Shown: positions 1 to 8,430, counted from the stretch's first letter. The stretch: DNA of 64,000 nucleotides from Ruminococcus_C callidus (GCF_049562855.1 NZ_CP186925.1:2914001-2978000), one strand, 5' to 3'. Notes: a model not told the origin generated them from the sequence alone. A program made the numbers and translations.

Positions 1-1
1 T

Positions 2-547
2 GCCCACTGGTTCTATCAGCATAAATGGTTCACCATTGCCCGCATCATATCCCAGCGGGCACGGCACAAGACCGGCATCGAGATTCACCCCGGTGCACAG
101 ATCGGAAAAGGGCTGTTCATCGACCACGGCATGGGTGTCGTGATCGGGGAAACCACCGTGATCGGTGACAACTGTCTGCTGTATCAGGGTGTCACACTGG
201 GCGGCACCGGCAAAGACAAGGGCAAACGGCACCCCACACTGGGCGACAACGTCATGGTGGGTGCAGGTGCCAAGGTGCTGGGGCCGATCAACATCGGCAA
301 CAATGTCAAGGTGGCTGCCAACGCCGTTGTCCTGAAAGACATTCCTGATAACTGTACCGCCGTAGGCGTTCCGGCGAGAATCGCCCGCATGGCAGGACAA
401 AAAGTTCAGCAGCAGGATCTGGATCAGATCCACATTCCGGATCTGACCATGGAGGACATCACCATGCTGAAATCCGCAGTGACCTGTCTGCGGACGGAGA
501 TGTCTAAGCTGGAAAAACAGGAACAGACGGAGAAAACGGAGGAATGA
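2..547 (+). CDS. cysE: Serine O-acetyltransferase, 5'-truncated by window edge
   Basis: Transfers an acetyl group from acetyl-CoA to L-serine, giving O-acetylserine, the committed step of cysteine synthesis in the cytoplasm. Only the last 181 residues lie in the window; the frame is open from base 2, so the start is upstream. The visible part has the left-handed beta-helix hexapeptide repeats of the family (IEIHPGAQIGKG, FIDHGMGVVIGETTVIGDN, GVTLGGTGKDKGKRHPTLGD, GAKVLG, VAANAVV, GVPARI). The conserved His of the DHG segment and the GGTGK loop are intact. An acidic and Lys/Glu-rich tail follows the helix. The stop lies three bases before the next gene, and cysS is further downstream, a cysE-cysS grouping common in Firmicutes. 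I am confident of the family. Confidence 0.93.
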   Translation, partial: AHWFYQHKWFTIARIISQRARHKTGIEIHPGAQIGKGLFIDHGMGVVIGETTVIGDNCLLYQGVTLGGTGKDKGKRHPTLGDNVMVGAGAKVLGPINIGNNVKVAANAVVLKDIPDNCTAVGVPARIARMAGQKVQQQDLDQIHIPDLTMEDITMLKSAVTCLRTEMSKLEKQEQTEKTEE

Positions 548-550
548 TCC

Positions 551-1195
551 ATGCAGTGTGTGGTATTTGATATGGACGGCGTGCTGTTTGACTCCGAAGC
601 GTTGGTGCTTCAGTGCTGGGAACAGACGGCGAAACTCCACGGAATTCCGGAAATACAGGAGATCTGCCACCGGTGTCTGGGCAGCAATGCCGACATGGCC
701 CGACAGATGTTTCTGGAGAAATACGGAGCCGATTTTCCCTACGACACATACAAGGCGGAGATGTCCGCAAAGTACTGGGAGAACGTGGAAGCCGGCAGGC
801 TGGAACTGAAATCCGGTGTGCGGGAAATGCTGACGGCACTCCGTGCCCACGGCTGGAAAACCGGCATTGCCTCCTCCACACGGGCAGTGATAGTTCGGAA
901 AGAGATGCGGCATTTCGGCTTGGAACAGATGTTCGATCAAATCATCGGCGGCGACATGGTGCAGCACAGCAAGCCGAATCCGGAGATTTACCAGACTGCC
1001 TGTCGGGAACTGGGCGTACTGCCGGCAGAGGCTTATGCGGTGGAGGATTCCTACAACGGGATTCGCTCCGCCGCCGCAGCCGGCATGCAGGCGATCATGA
1101 TTCCCGACCTGCTGCCGCCCACACCGGAAATGGAACAGCTTGCGGCAAAAATTTTCCCGTCTATGGGAGATTTTCAACAATTTTTGTTTGGATAA
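551..1195 (+). CDS. HAD-superfamily hydrolase, beta-phosphoglucomutase-like
   Basis: A 214-residue cytoplasmic phosphatase or phosphomutase of HAD subfamily IA. Motif I is FDMDGVLFDSE near residues 6-16, with both catalytic aspartates (DxD). Motif II is the Ser/Thr in IASSTR near residue 115. Motif III is the Lys in HSKPNPEIY near 145, and motif IV is VEDSYNGIRSAAAAGM near 170. An alpha-helical cap lies between motifs I and II. The start follows a GGAGGA site inside the end of cysE with only three bases between the genes, so the two are probably co-transcribed. The substrate cannot be deduced; beta-phosphoglucomutase, phosphoglycolate phosphatase and sugar-phosphate phosphatase are all possible. 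Confidence 0.85.
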   Translation: MQCVVFDMDGVLFDSEALVLQCWEQTAKLHGIPEIQEICHRCLGSNADMARQMFLEKYGADFPYDTYKAEMSAKYWENVEAGRLELKSGVREMLTALRAHGWKTGIASSTRAVIVRKEMRHFGLEQMFDQIIGGDMVQHSKPNPEIYQTACRELGVLPAEAYAVEDSYNGIRSAAAAGMQAIMIPDLLPPTPEMEQLAAKIFPSMGDFQQFLFG

Positions 1196-1201
1196 GCCAA
1201 A

Positions 1202-1221
1202 CCGGAACGGCACTGCCGTTC
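1202..1221 (+). other. Short perfect hairpin upstream of cysS
   Basis: GGAACGGCA pairs with TGCCGTTCC around a one-base centre, between the HAD gene and cysS. No T run follows, so it is not a classic terminator. A TATAAT box at 1243-1248 lies just downstream but has no convincing -35. It may be a weak cysS promoter region or an RNA processing stem. Confidence 0.4.
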
Positions 1222-1270
1222 CTACATAATGTGCATATATTATATAATAGTATAAAGGAGCAGAACGGTC

Positions 1271-2674
1271 ATGCAGATCTATAACACGCTGACACGAAAA
1301 AAAGAAGAACTCGTCCCCATGACAGCAGGGCACATGGGCATCTATGCCTGCGGTCCTACCGTCTACAACTATATCCACATCGGCAATGCCCGCCCGATCT
1401 GTGCATTCGATGTGCTGCGGCGGTATCTGAAGTACCGCGGCTACACGGTCACCTATGTGCAGAACTTCACCGATGTAGACGACAAGATCATCAAAAAGGC
1501 AAACGAAGAAGGCACCACTGCGGCAGAAATTGCCAAGCGGTATATTGCCGAGTACAAGACCGATGCCCACGGGCTGAACGTCATGGACGCTGATGTACAC
1601 CCCACCGTCACCAGCTGCATGGATCTCATCATCGACATTGTAAAAAAGCTGGTAGACTCCGGTCATGCCTATGCCGCTGCCAACGGAGATGTTTACTTCC
1701 GCACTTCCTCTTTTCCGGAATATGGCAAGCTGTCCGGTCAGCCTATTGAAGAATTGCAGGCTGGTGCCCGCATCGACATCAACGACGGCAAGGAAGAACC
1801 GCTGGATTTCGCCGTGTGGAAAGCTGCCAAGCCGGGCGAACCCTACTGGGAATCGCCGTGGGGCAAGGGCAGACCGGGCTGGCACATTGAGTGCTCTGCC
1901 ATGTCCTGCCATTATCTGGGTGAAACCTTTGACCTCCACTGCGGCGGTCAGGATCTGATCTTTCCCCACCATGAAAACGAAATCGCACAGAGTGAAGCTG
2001 CCAACGGCAAGCCATTTGCCCACTACTGGATGCACAACGGCTATATCAACATCGACAACAAGAAAATGTCCAAGTCGCTGGGCAATTTCTTCACCGTGCG
2101 GGAAGTGGCAGAGCAGTACGGCTATGAAGTCATTCGCTACATGATGGTGCAGGCACACTACCGCAGCCCCATCAACTACTGCAAGGAACTGCTGGACGCC
2201 TGCAAGGCATCTCTGGAACGGCTCTATGTCTGCCGCGACACACTGGATCGTGCCATTGCTGCGGCAAAGTCCGGCGAGATCTCCGCTGAAGCAACGAAAA
2301 CTTTCGCCAAGCGGAAAGAACAGTTCATCACTGCAATGGACGACGACCTCAACACCGCAGACGGCATGACTGCGATCTTTGAACTGGTACGCGACCTGAA
2401 CCGCATGAGTGCAGATGCTTCCACCTCCAAGGAGCAGCTGGAAGCCGGTGCAAAGCTGTTTGACGAGCTGACTGGTGTCATGGGCTTGCTGTACAACCGG
2501 AAACAGGCTGATACAATTCCGGCAGAAGTCACCGCACTGGTTGAACAGCGGCAGGCTGCCCGCAAGGCAAAGGACTTCGCCGAAGCAGACCGTCTGCGGG
2601 ACAAGATCGCTGCACTGGGCTATGCAGTACGGGAAACCAGACAGGGCACTGAAATCACCAAGATCGACGCGTAA
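1271..2674 (+). CDS. cysS: Cysteinyl-tRNA synthetase
   Basis: Charges tRNA-Cys with cysteine. At 467 residues it has the usual length of this class I enzyme. The zinc-binding Cys sits in IYACGPTVYNY (about residue 28), the HIGH-like motif is HIGNARP (36-42), the Cys/His zinc ligands recur in WHIECSAMS and FPHHENEIAQSEA, and the KMSKS loop is KKMSKSLGN near residue 267. A C-terminal helical DALR-type domain follows. The ATG has a GGAG site ten bases upstream. The upstream cysE makes the cysteine precursor, so the cluster couples cysteine supply to charging. No T-box is visible in front of this gene. Confidence 0.97.
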   Translation: MQIYNTLTRKKEELVPMTAGHMGIYACGPTVYNYIHIGNARPICAFDVLRRYLKYRGYTVTYVQNFTDVDDKIIKKANEEGTTAAEIAKRYIAEYKTDAHGLNVMDADVHPTVTSCMDLIIDIVKKLVDSGHAYAAANGDVYFRTSSFPEYGKLSGQPIEELQAGARIDINDGKEEPLDFAVWKAAKPGEPYWESPWGKGRPGWHIECSAMSCHYLGETFDLHCGGQDLIFPHHENEIAQSEAANGKPFAHYWMHNGYINIDNKKMSKSLGNFFTVREVAEQYGYEVIRYMMVQAHYRSPINYCKELLDACKASLERLYVCRDTLDRAIAAAKSGEISAEATKTFAKRKEQFITAMDDDLNTADGMTAIFELVRDLNRMSADASTSKEQLEAGAKLFDELTGVMGLLYNRKQADTIPAEVTALVEQRQAARKAKDFAEADRLRDKIAALGYAVRETRQGTEITKIDA

Positions 2675-2706
2675 CTGCGTGAGAATCCACTCCGGAAAGG
2701 AAAGCT

Positions 2707-3543
2707 ATGGCACTCAAAAACCATAAAAAGACCATTACCCGAATTTTTATTCTGCTGGTTGTGATGACGCTGATCTGCATGGGCGTGTTCGCCTGCACCA
2801 ACTATCTGGAGCAGCAGAGCAAGGCGTTTGTGGACATGAGCAAGGTGCAGCTGATCCAGTTGGACGAACCGGAATCAGACGCTCCTGCCATGAAGATCAC
2901 TACCACCGCCGGCACGATCGTGGCAGAACTGTTTCCGGAACAGGCACCGGCGTATGTAAAGCAGTTCACCGAACTGGCAGAATCCGGCTACTATGACGAC
3001 ACCTATGTGTTCTCGGTGGAAAAGGGTGTATACTTCGAAGCAGGCAGCCCCAATGCAGACGGCTCGCTGGACAGCGATGCAGACGGCACCTATGAAAAAG
3101 TAGAACGGGAAACCAGCGGCGACCTCTGGCCGTTCCGCGGGGCATTCTGCGTGCCGACGACCTCCAAGGAGGGCAACATTTTAGACCGCTTCACCGGCAG
3201 AATGACCTCCTACTGCGGTACCCGCTTTGTAGTGTGCAATTCTATCGTTTTCGATGATTCCACCAAAGAGGAGTTGCAGTCGGTTTCCGAAAATGCAGAA
3301 AAAATCAACGATGCATTTCTGGAACGCGGCGGCGTGCCGAACTACTCCCAGCAGATGACTGTCTTTGCACAGGCTTACGGGGACGAAAGCTTCGATACCA
3401 TTGACAAGATCACAGAAGCAGCGACCCAGCCTGCCGCTACGGAGGGCGGCTACACCCCGCCGGAAGATGAAATCCGCATCCAGACCATTGAGATCGGCAC
3501 CTATGGTGAATTTGCAGACACCGCCGAAAACACAAAAAAATGA
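2707..3543 (+). CDS. Membrane-anchored cyclophilin-like peptidyl-prolyl isomerase
   Basis: A 278-residue protein with an N-terminal membrane segment (about residues 12-30, ending in the Cys of VFACTN, which could also be a lipobox) and an extracellular domain. The domain starts like a cyclophilin (MKITTTAGTIVAELFPEQAPAYVKQFTELAESGYYDDTYVFSVEKGVYFEAGS). Cyclophilins catalyse cis-trans isomerisation of prolyl bonds, and anchored ones help fold exported proteins. The canonical FHRVI and QGGD motifs are degenerate here, so catalysis is uncertain. The start has an AAAGGAAAG site. It lies 32 bases after cysS and may share its transcript. The C terminus is acidic and low in complexity. Confidence 0.7.
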   Translation: MALKNHKKTITRIFILLVVMTLICMGVFACTNYLEQQSKAFVDMSKVQLIQLDEPESDAPAMKITTTAGTIVAELFPEQAPAYVKQFTELAESGYYDDTYVFSVEKGVYFEAGSPNADGSLDSDADGTYEKVERETSGDLWPFRGAFCVPTTSKEGNILDRFTGRMTSYCGTRFVVCNSIVFDDSTKEELQSVSENAEKINDAFLERGGVPNYSQQMTVFAQAYGDESFDTIDKITEAATQPAATEGGYTPPEDEIRIQTIEIGTYGEFADTAENTKK

Positions 3544-3667
3544 CGGGAAATCTTTCGTTTTTGAAAAATACATATTTTCCCTTATGGATTCCATACAAAC
3601 CAGTTTTCACACGGGAGAATATTTCCGTCGATACTTCCAAATAACGCGAAAAAAGTTTGGTTTTTAC

Positions 3668-3696
3668 TTTACAAAGTATCAGAATTCGTGTATAAT
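3668..3696 (+). promoter_or_regulatory. Strong sigma-A promoter of murA
   Basis: TTTACA at 3668-3673, a 17-base spacer and TATAAT at 3691-3696. Transcription should begin near 3703, which puts a leader of about 270 bases before murA. Confidence 0.8.
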
Positions 3697-3702
3697 GAAG
3701 AA

Positions 3703-3971
3703 GATAGCATGCAAACTATGTTTGTATGCTCACCGGAGAATCGCTCCGGAAATGGAAGTCAACCGGCAGCAGTTTTCACTGCCGGAAACAGTGCGGCATG
3801 CCTGCATGCCAATGACACGTGCCGCACGAAATCGTGGAACGGGGACGACCTGCGACAAGCTGCTGCGGGAATGTCCCTGATGTGCCGCCGTATCTGGGTG
3901 ATACCGGTTCCTTTCCCGATGTCATCACAGCAATGGACAATTGGGTGGCACAGAAAAAAGGAGAGACGAAA
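3703..3971 (+). ncRNA. Highly structured 5' leader of murA, possible riboswitch or attenuator
   Basis: About 270 bases between a consensus promoter and the murA site contain a run of hairpins: AGCATGCAAAC with GTTTGTATGCT (from 3707), CCGGAG with CTCCGG, CCGGCAG with CTGCCGG, GTGCGGCA with TGCCGCAC, and a larger GGAAC...GGTTCC domain enclosing GGGGAC...GTCCC and GTATC...GATAC stems. No terminator-like T run precedes the gene, so any control would be translational or by processing. I do not recognise the family. A GGGTGGCAC string near the 3' end resembles a T-box core, but the rest of the motif is absent. Confidence 0.5.
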
Positions 3972-5261
3972 TTGGATAAATTTGTCATTCACGGTGGGCA
4001 TCGGCTCACCGGCGAAATAGAAGTCAGCGGAGCAAAGAATGCAGCAGTCGCACTGATCCCTGCCGTGCTGCTCTCTGATGAGCCTTGTGTTCTGGAAAAT
4101 GTTCCGGACATCAGTGATGTATCCATCAGCCTGCAGATCATGAGCGAAATGGGTGCAACCGTAGAGTATCTGACCAAGACCACCGTCCGCATTTCAGCGG
4201 CAGGTCTGACCAATTATTGTGTACCCTATGAGAGTGCACGAAAAATGCGTGCATCGTATTATTTTCTGGGTGCACTGCTGGGACGCTATGGCAAGGCGAG
4301 AGTTTCCATGCCCGGCGGCTGTCCGTTGGGCGACCGCCCCATTGACCAGCATCTGAAAGCATTTGCGGCACTGGGTGCCAAGTGCAATATTGAACACGGC
4401 ATGGTAGATCTGGTGGCAGACCAACTGACAGGCAATCAGATCTACTTAGATGTGGTTTCCGTTGGTGCCACGATGAATGCCATGCTGGCAGCAGTCCGTG
4501 CCAAGGGTCTGACTGTCATTGAAAACGCCGCCAAGGAACCGCACATCGTCGATCTGGCAAACTTCCTGAACTCCATGGGTGCAGAGATCATGGGTGCAGG
4601 TACCGATGTCATCAAGATCCGCGGCGTAGAACGACTGCACGGTGCAGTGTATTCCGTCATTCCGGATCAGATCGAAGCGGGCACGTTTATGATCGCTGCC
4701 GCTGCCACCAAGGGCGACGTACTGGTGACCAATGTCATTCCGAAGCATCTGGAGCCGATCACCAGCAAAATGCGGAAGATCGGTGTCAATATCGAGGAAT
4801 TTGACGACAGTGTTCGGGTATGGGTAGACGGTCCGCTGGTGCGTACCAACGTCAAGACCATGCCGCATCCCGGCTTCCCCACAGATATGCAGCCGCAGAT
4901 CACCACCCTGCTGACACTGGCAGAGGGTACCAGCATCATCACCGAAGGTGTCTGGGAACAGCGGTTCCGCTATGTGGACGAACTCCGCCGCATGGGTGCA
5001 GATATTTCCGTGGACGGCAAGGTTGCCGTAGTAGAGGGTACCGGTAAGCTTACCGGAGCACCGGTGAAAGCCTGTGATCTCCGTGCAGGAGCTGCCCTGA
5101 TCGTGGCAGGACTGGCTGCACACGGCGTGACCGAGATCGAGGACATCTATCACATCGAACGCGGATACGCCAATCTGGACGCAAAGCTGCGGCAGATCGG
5201 TGCAGATATTCAGAAGGTTTCCGATCCGGCAATACCAGCGAAGCTGAAAGAAGCACTCTAA
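3972..5261 (+). CDS. murA: UDP-N-acetylglucosamine 1-carboxyvinyltransferase
   Basis: Transfers enolpyruvate from PEP to UDP-GlcNAc, the first committed step of peptidoglycan synthesis; it is the fosfomycin target. I chose the TTG at 3972 because GGAGAG lies seven bases before it and the protein then begins LDKFVIHGGHRLTGEIEVSGAKNAA, the family's usual N terminus, giving 429 residues. The frame is open upstream to 3819, but that part falls in the structured leader. The active-site Cys is present in PGGCPLGDRPIDQHL near residue 117, so the enzyme should be fosfomycin-sensitive in principle. KNAA with its conserved Lys and the C-terminal RAGAALIVAGLAAHG are also family signatures. A terminator follows. 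Confidence 0.96.
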   Translation: MDKFVIHGGHRLTGEIEVSGAKNAAVALIPAVLLSDEPCVLENVPDISDVSISLQIMSEMGATVEYLTKTTVRISAAGLTNYCVPYESARKMRASYYFLGALLGRYGKARVSMPGGCPLGDRPIDQHLKAFAALGAKCNIEHGMVDLVADQLTGNQIYLDVVSVGATMNAMLAAVRAKGLTVIENAAKEPHIVDLANFLNSMGAEIMGAGTDVIKIRGVERLHGAVYSVIPDQIEAGTFMIAAAATKGDVLVTNVIPKHLEPITSKMRKIGVNIEEFDDSVRVWVDGPLVRTNVKTMPHPGFPTDMQPQITTLLTLAEGTSIITEGVWEQRFRYVDELRRMGADISVDGKVAVVEGTGKLTGAPVKACDLRAGAALIVAGLAAHGVTEIEDIYHIERGYANLDAKLRQIGADIQKVSDPAIPAKLKEAL

Positions 5262-5282
5262 GCCAAAACATCATTCAAATGC

Positions 5283-5312
5283 AAAAAGCCGTCAGCTTCG
5301 TTGGCGGCTTTT
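5283..5312 (+). terminator. Terminator after murA
   Basis: AAAAGCCGTCA pairs with TTGGCGGCTTTT, followed by TTCTT. The next gene's start region begins directly after it, so read-through may be intended. Confidence 0.75.
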
Positions 5313-5337
5313 CTTGTGGAAAAGAGGAGATCTGATC

Positions 5338-6132
5338 TTGTCGAAATTTTATTCTCTGTTCAGTTCCAGTAAGGGCAACGCCTCCTTTATCGGCAGCCCT
5401 GCCGGCGGCATGCTGGTCGATGCCGGAGCCACTTGCCGTAAACTGGTGCAGTCGCTGGAGGCTCACGGGCTCTCTGCCGAAGCCGTGCAGGGAATCTGTA
5501 TCACCCACACCCACACCGACCACATCAAGGGGCTGCGGGTATTTCTGAACCAGCACCCCGTACCGGTTTACGGAACGGCAGAAACGCTGGCACAGCTGCG
5601 GGTGCTGGACAAATTTCCCCAGAACGCCGACCTGCGGGAGATTCTTCCTGCGGAAACCATACATACCGACACCGTAGCCGTAACTGCGTTTGCCACCATG
5701 CACGACTCCCCCGGCAGCTGCGGCTATCGCTTTGAACTGTCAGACGGGCAGACCTGTGCCGTGTGCACTGATCTGGGCTGTGTGACACCGGAAGTGAAAA
5801 AGGGCGTATACGGAGCCGATCTGGTGCTTCTGGAGGCAAACTACGATCCGAACATGCTGCGAAACGGTCCCTATCCGGAAATGCTACAGGAACGCATTCG
5901 CGGAAAGTACGGGCATCTCTCCAACGGGGACAGTGCCGGTATGGCAGAGGCTCTCATTGCACATGGCACCACACGACTGATTCTGGGGCATCTCAGCGAA
6001 AATAACAACACCATGCCGCTGGCACAGCAGACGGTGCTGGAGCATTTGCAGGAACAGGGCATGCGGCGAAATCAGGACTTCCTGTTGCAGGTGTCCTCGC
6101 CGGAAGGATTGAAACAGGCGGTGATCTTCTGA
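5338..6132 (+). CDS. Metallo-beta-lactamase-fold hydrolase, WalJ/YycJ type
   Basis: A 264-residue MBL-fold protein with the two-metal motif THTHTDHIKG near residue 60 and later His/Asp ligands in MHDSPGS, CTDLG and LGHLSENN. It starts SKFYSLFSSSKGNASFIGS, typical of the YycJ/WalJ family, which is linked to cell-wall and DNA-integrity functions in Firmicutes and has 5' exonuclease-like relatives. I chose the TTG at 5338 with GGAG nine bases upstream; a second in-frame TTG at 5314 has no site. The stop overlaps the rlmH start by one base (TGATG), a pairing with rlmH that is conserved in many Firmicutes. The physiological substrate is not evident. Confidence 0.85.
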   Translation: MSKFYSLFSSSKGNASFIGSPAGGMLVDAGATCRKLVQSLEAHGLSAEAVQGICITHTHTDHIKGLRVFLNQHPVPVYGTAETLAQLRVLDKFPQNADLREILPAETIHTDTVAVTAFATMHDSPGSCGYRFELSDGQTCAVCTDLGCVTPEVKKGVYGADLVLLEANYDPNMLRNGPYPEMLQERIRGKYGHLSNGDSAGMAEALIAHGTTRLILGHLSENNNTMPLAQQTVLEHLQEQGMRRNQDFLLQVSSPEGLKQAVIF

Positions 6133-6611
6133 TGCAGACGATACAAATCATAGCACTGGGAAAGTGCAAGGAAAGCTACCTGCGGGAAGCCTGCAAAGAA
6201 TACGAAAAGCGGCTGTCCCGTTTCTGCCAGTTGCAGGTGACAGAACTGGAGCCGGTTTCCCTACCCCAGAACCCCTCGGAAAAGGAAATTGCGGCGGCTC
6301 TGGAAAAAGAGGGAGCAGAACTGCTGAAACGTGCCAAGGGCTTTTGCATTGCCATGTGCATCGAGGGCAAACAGCTGGACAGCACCGGACTGGCGAAGAA
6401 GCTGGAACAGGCGGCACAGGGCGGCGAGAACGGTGCCGTCACATTTCTGATCGGCAGTTCCTACGGACTGGCTGATGCGGTGAAGCAGCGGGCAAATTTG
6501 CGGCTGTCCATGTCCGCCATGACGTTCCCCCACCAGCTGGCACGAGTGATGCTGCTGGAACAAATCTATCGGAGCTATCAGATCTTATCCGGAACCAAGT
6601 ATCATAAATAG
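6132..6611 (+). CDS. rlmH: 23S rRNA (pseudouridine1915-N3)-methyltransferase
   Basis: SPOUT-family enzyme that methylates pseudouridine 1915 in helix 69 of 23S rRNA on the assembled 70S ribosome, using S-adenosylmethionine. At 159 residues it has the standard length. It has the N-terminal start IQIIALGKCKESYLREACKEYEKRL and the C-terminal trefoil-knot segment FLIGSSYGLADAVKQRANLRLSMS followed by MTFPHQLARVMLLEQIYRSYQI and the terminal YHK that contacts rRNA. The usual GG of IGG is IGS here. It is translationally coupled to the upstream MBL gene by a one-base overlap. Confidence 0.96.
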   Translation: MQTIQIIALGKCKESYLREACKEYEKRLSRFCQLQVTELEPVSLPQNPSEKEIAAALEKEGAELLKRAKGFCIAMCIEGKQLDSTGLAKKLEQAAQGGENGAVTFLIGSSYGLADAVKQRANLRLSMSAMTFPHQLARVMLLEQIYRSYQILSGTKYHK

Positions 6612-6623
6612 GAGTGATTTTTC

Positions 6624-7256
6624 ATGCAGAAAGCAATGACCATCGCCTATGCAGTAGGCAAAAATCTCTATCTGAATATTACCAACCGCTGTCCCTGTGC
6701 CTGTACGTTTTGTATCCGCACCATGTGTGACGGGGCATACGGTTCCGACCCGCTGTGGCTGGATCATGAACCGTCTATGGAGGAGATTCGGGCAGCACTG
6801 GACAAAGAGGATTTGTCCCATTATCAGGAAGTGGTATTCTGCGGCTTCGGCGAACCTACCGAACGGCTGGAAACCCTGTGCGAAACCGCAAAGCTGCTGA
6901 AAGCCCGCGGTGTCAAGACCATTCGCATCAACACCAACGGACTGTCTGACCTGATCCACGGCAGAAAGACAGCAGCAGACCTGAAAGGACTGGTGGACAT
7001 TGTATCCGTCAGCCTGAACGCCGGCACAGAAGCGGAATACCTGAAAGTCACACGTCCGAAATACGGTGCGGCAGCCTATCCGGCAATGCAGCAGTTCGCA
7101 CTGGACTGCAAGCAGTACGTGCCGCAGGTGATGTTCAGCGTGGTGGACATTCTGCCGAAGCCGGAACTGGAAGCTGCACAGCAGCTGGCAGACCGACTAG
7201 GGATCCACCTGCGAATCCGCCAGTTTGACGATGCAGCGACCCGCCGGAACGGTTAA
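6624..7256 (+). CDS. Radical SAM protein, TatD-associated type
   Basis: A 210-residue radical SAM enzyme. The 4Fe-4S ligands form a Cx3Cx2C in NRCPCACTFCIR near residues 29-40. The GGE-like motif is FCGFGEPTERL near residue 75, and NTNGLSDLIHG and VSVSLNAGTEAEY fit the SAM-binding strands. It lacks a SPASM or other auxiliary-cluster extension and is short for the superfamily. The closest type I recall is the TatD-linked radical SAM group of Clostridia; no tatD is present in the window, so that label rests on sequence style alone. It starts 12 bases after rlmH with a GGAG site, suggesting one operon. The substrate is unknown. Confidence 0.75.
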   Translation: MQKAMTIAYAVGKNLYLNITNRCPCACTFCIRTMCDGAYGSDPLWLDHEPSMEEIRAALDKEDLSHYQEVVFCGFGEPTERLETLCETAKLLKARGVKTIRINTNGLSDLIHGRKTAADLKGLVDIVSVSLNAGTEAEYLKVTRPKYGAAAYPAMQQFALDCKQYVPQVMFSVVDILPKPELEAAQQLADRLGIHLRIRQFDDAATRRNG

Positions 7257-7276
7257 GAGAACATTTATCATTTACG

Positions 7277-7293
7277 GAAACACTGAATAAAGA
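7277..7293 (+). repeat. Solo B-type MITE end fused to a terminator
   Basis: Exact 17-base copy of the B-type tip GGAAACACTGAATAAAG (see 41160). There is no partner end; the tip runs straight into the terminator stem at 7288-7327. Confidence 0.6.
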
Positions 7294-7327
7294 GACAGTA
7301 CCAGATCTGGTGCTGTCTTTATTATTT
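7285..7327 (+). terminator. Terminator after the radical SAM gene
   Basis: GACAGTACCAGA pairs with TCTGGTGCTGTC, extended by AATAAAG/CTTTATT and followed by ATTATTTT. Part of the left arm is the B-type repeat tip. Confidence 0.75.
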
Positions 7328-7397
7328 TCTGCACACCTGAAACATTTTCTGAAAACCGGTGTATATATCAGTGAACGTTCAAAAACGAGGTGATAAC

Positions 7398-7955
7398 ATG
7401 GAAACCGATTGGATTCGCCGCCTGAAACAGGACGACGAAACCGCACTCTGCGAGATCATCAGAAAATACACCGGCTATGTCTATACCATTCTCCGAAACT
7501 TTTCCCACGGCACCCTGCCGCAGGAGGACTTGGAGGAACTGACAGCAGATGTGTTCCTGCGGCTGTGGAACAACCGGAACCGTCTGCGGGACGGCAGCGA
7601 ACTTGCCCCGTATCTGGCGGCGATCGCACGAAATGGTGTGAAAAACCGCTTTCGCATGCTGGGAAAACAGCCGCCGGTGCGGCAGTCCTACGAAGATCTC
7701 ACACTGTCCGATGCCAAAGATCTCTGCGGCGATGCAGAAATGGTGGAGATGATCGCCTGTCTTCTCCGTGCACTGGACAGCCTGTGCGAACCGGATCGTT
7801 CTCTGATGATACGGTTTTATTTCTATGGAGAAAAAACCTCTGCACTTGCAAAGGCATATCACATGACAGATGCCGCGGTACGGCTCCGGCTGCACCGCAG
7901 CAGAGGGAAACTCCGGAAGCTGATGACAGAAAGGGGTTTTGACCATGTCGAATGA
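7398..7955 (+). CDS. ECF-type RNA polymerase sigma factor
   Basis: A 185-residue sigma-70 family protein with region 2 (IIRKYTGYVYTILRNF, then EDLEELTADVFLRLWNNR near residues 15-60) and a C-terminal region 4 helix-turn-helix (LMIRFYFYGEKTSALAKAYHMTDAAVRLRLHRSRGKLRKLM). It directs RNA polymerase to a small extracytoplasmic-stress-type regulon. The ATG at 7398 is preceded by GAGGTGA; the in-frame start at 7359 has no site. The last eleven bases overlap a membrane protein that is probably its anti-sigma factor. Auto-regulation is likely for this arrangement but no ECF promoter is certain here. Confidence 0.88.
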   Translation: METDWIRRLKQDDETALCEIIRKYTGYVYTILRNFSHGTLPQEDLEELTADVFLRLWNNRNRLRDGSELAPYLAAIARNGVKNRFRMLGKQPPVRQSYEDLTLSDAKDLCGDAEMVEMIACLLRALDSLCEPDRSLMIRFYFYGEKTSALAKAYHMTDAAVRLRLHRSRGKLRKLMTERGFDHVE

Positions 7956-8430
7956 AACCAACTGGCTGAAAGACTTACCGCCATTCCAGCCTGACGAAGA
8001 CCCCCAGCGTGCCGAACGCGTACAAAAGCGTGTGCTGCAAAAGCTGGACGAACCTGTAGAAAGTGAGGAAATCGCTATGAAACCGAAAATGACATTCCAC
8101 CGTATCCGCCCTCTGATCTTTGCCGCCGCTGCCGTGGCTGTGGGAGCCGTGTCCCTGATTACCGCAAATGCCGCCACCGGCGGAGAACTGTTCTCGAAGC
8201 TTTCCATTTACCTCAACGGCGAGAAGCAGGACTATGATGTGGAACTGGTCAGCCAGGACGACAGCCAGCTTACCTACAAAATCAAAGACGAAAACGGCAA
8301 CGAATACACCTATCAGGAGAACAGCAATTCTGTAGAGATTCAGGCTGACGGCGATGTTGCCGACGGCGAAGTAGAGGTAGAAGTCAGCGGCAACGCGTCC
8401 GACCTGCCGGCAGCTGATACAGCGGAATAA
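7945..8430 (+). CDS. Probable membrane anti-sigma factor partner
   Basis: A 161-residue single-pass membrane protein that overlaps the sigma gene by 11 bases, which implies co-translation. The first 50 residues (SNETNWLKDLPPFQPDEDPQ) are cytoplasmic and would bind the sigma factor; a membrane segment spans about residues 54-75 (LIFAAAAVAVGAVSLITANA); the rest is an acidic extracellular domain ending in repeats of DGDVADGEVEVEV. No zinc-binding HxxxCxxC is present, so it is not a ZAS-type anti-sigma. The role is inferred from position and topology only. A strong terminator follows. Confidence 0.65.
   Translation: MSNETNWLKDLPPFQPDEDPQRAERVQKRVLQKLDEPVESEEIAMKPKMTFHRIRPLIFAAAAVAVGAVSLITANAATGGELFSKLSIYLNGEKQDYDVELVSQDDSQLTYKIKDENGNEYTYQENSNSVEIQADGDVADGEVEVEVSGNASDLPAADTAE

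Noticed and set aside
3930..3960. T-box core (GGGTGGCAC) upstream of murA
   Set aside because: The rest of the T-box consensus, a specifier loop and a terminator/antiterminator pair are absent, and murA is not an amino-acid gene.
3819..3971. N-terminal extension of MurA starting at 3819
   Set aside because: The extra 51 residues fall in the hairpin-rich leader, lack family similarity, and the TTG at 3972 has a well-spaced GGAGAG.
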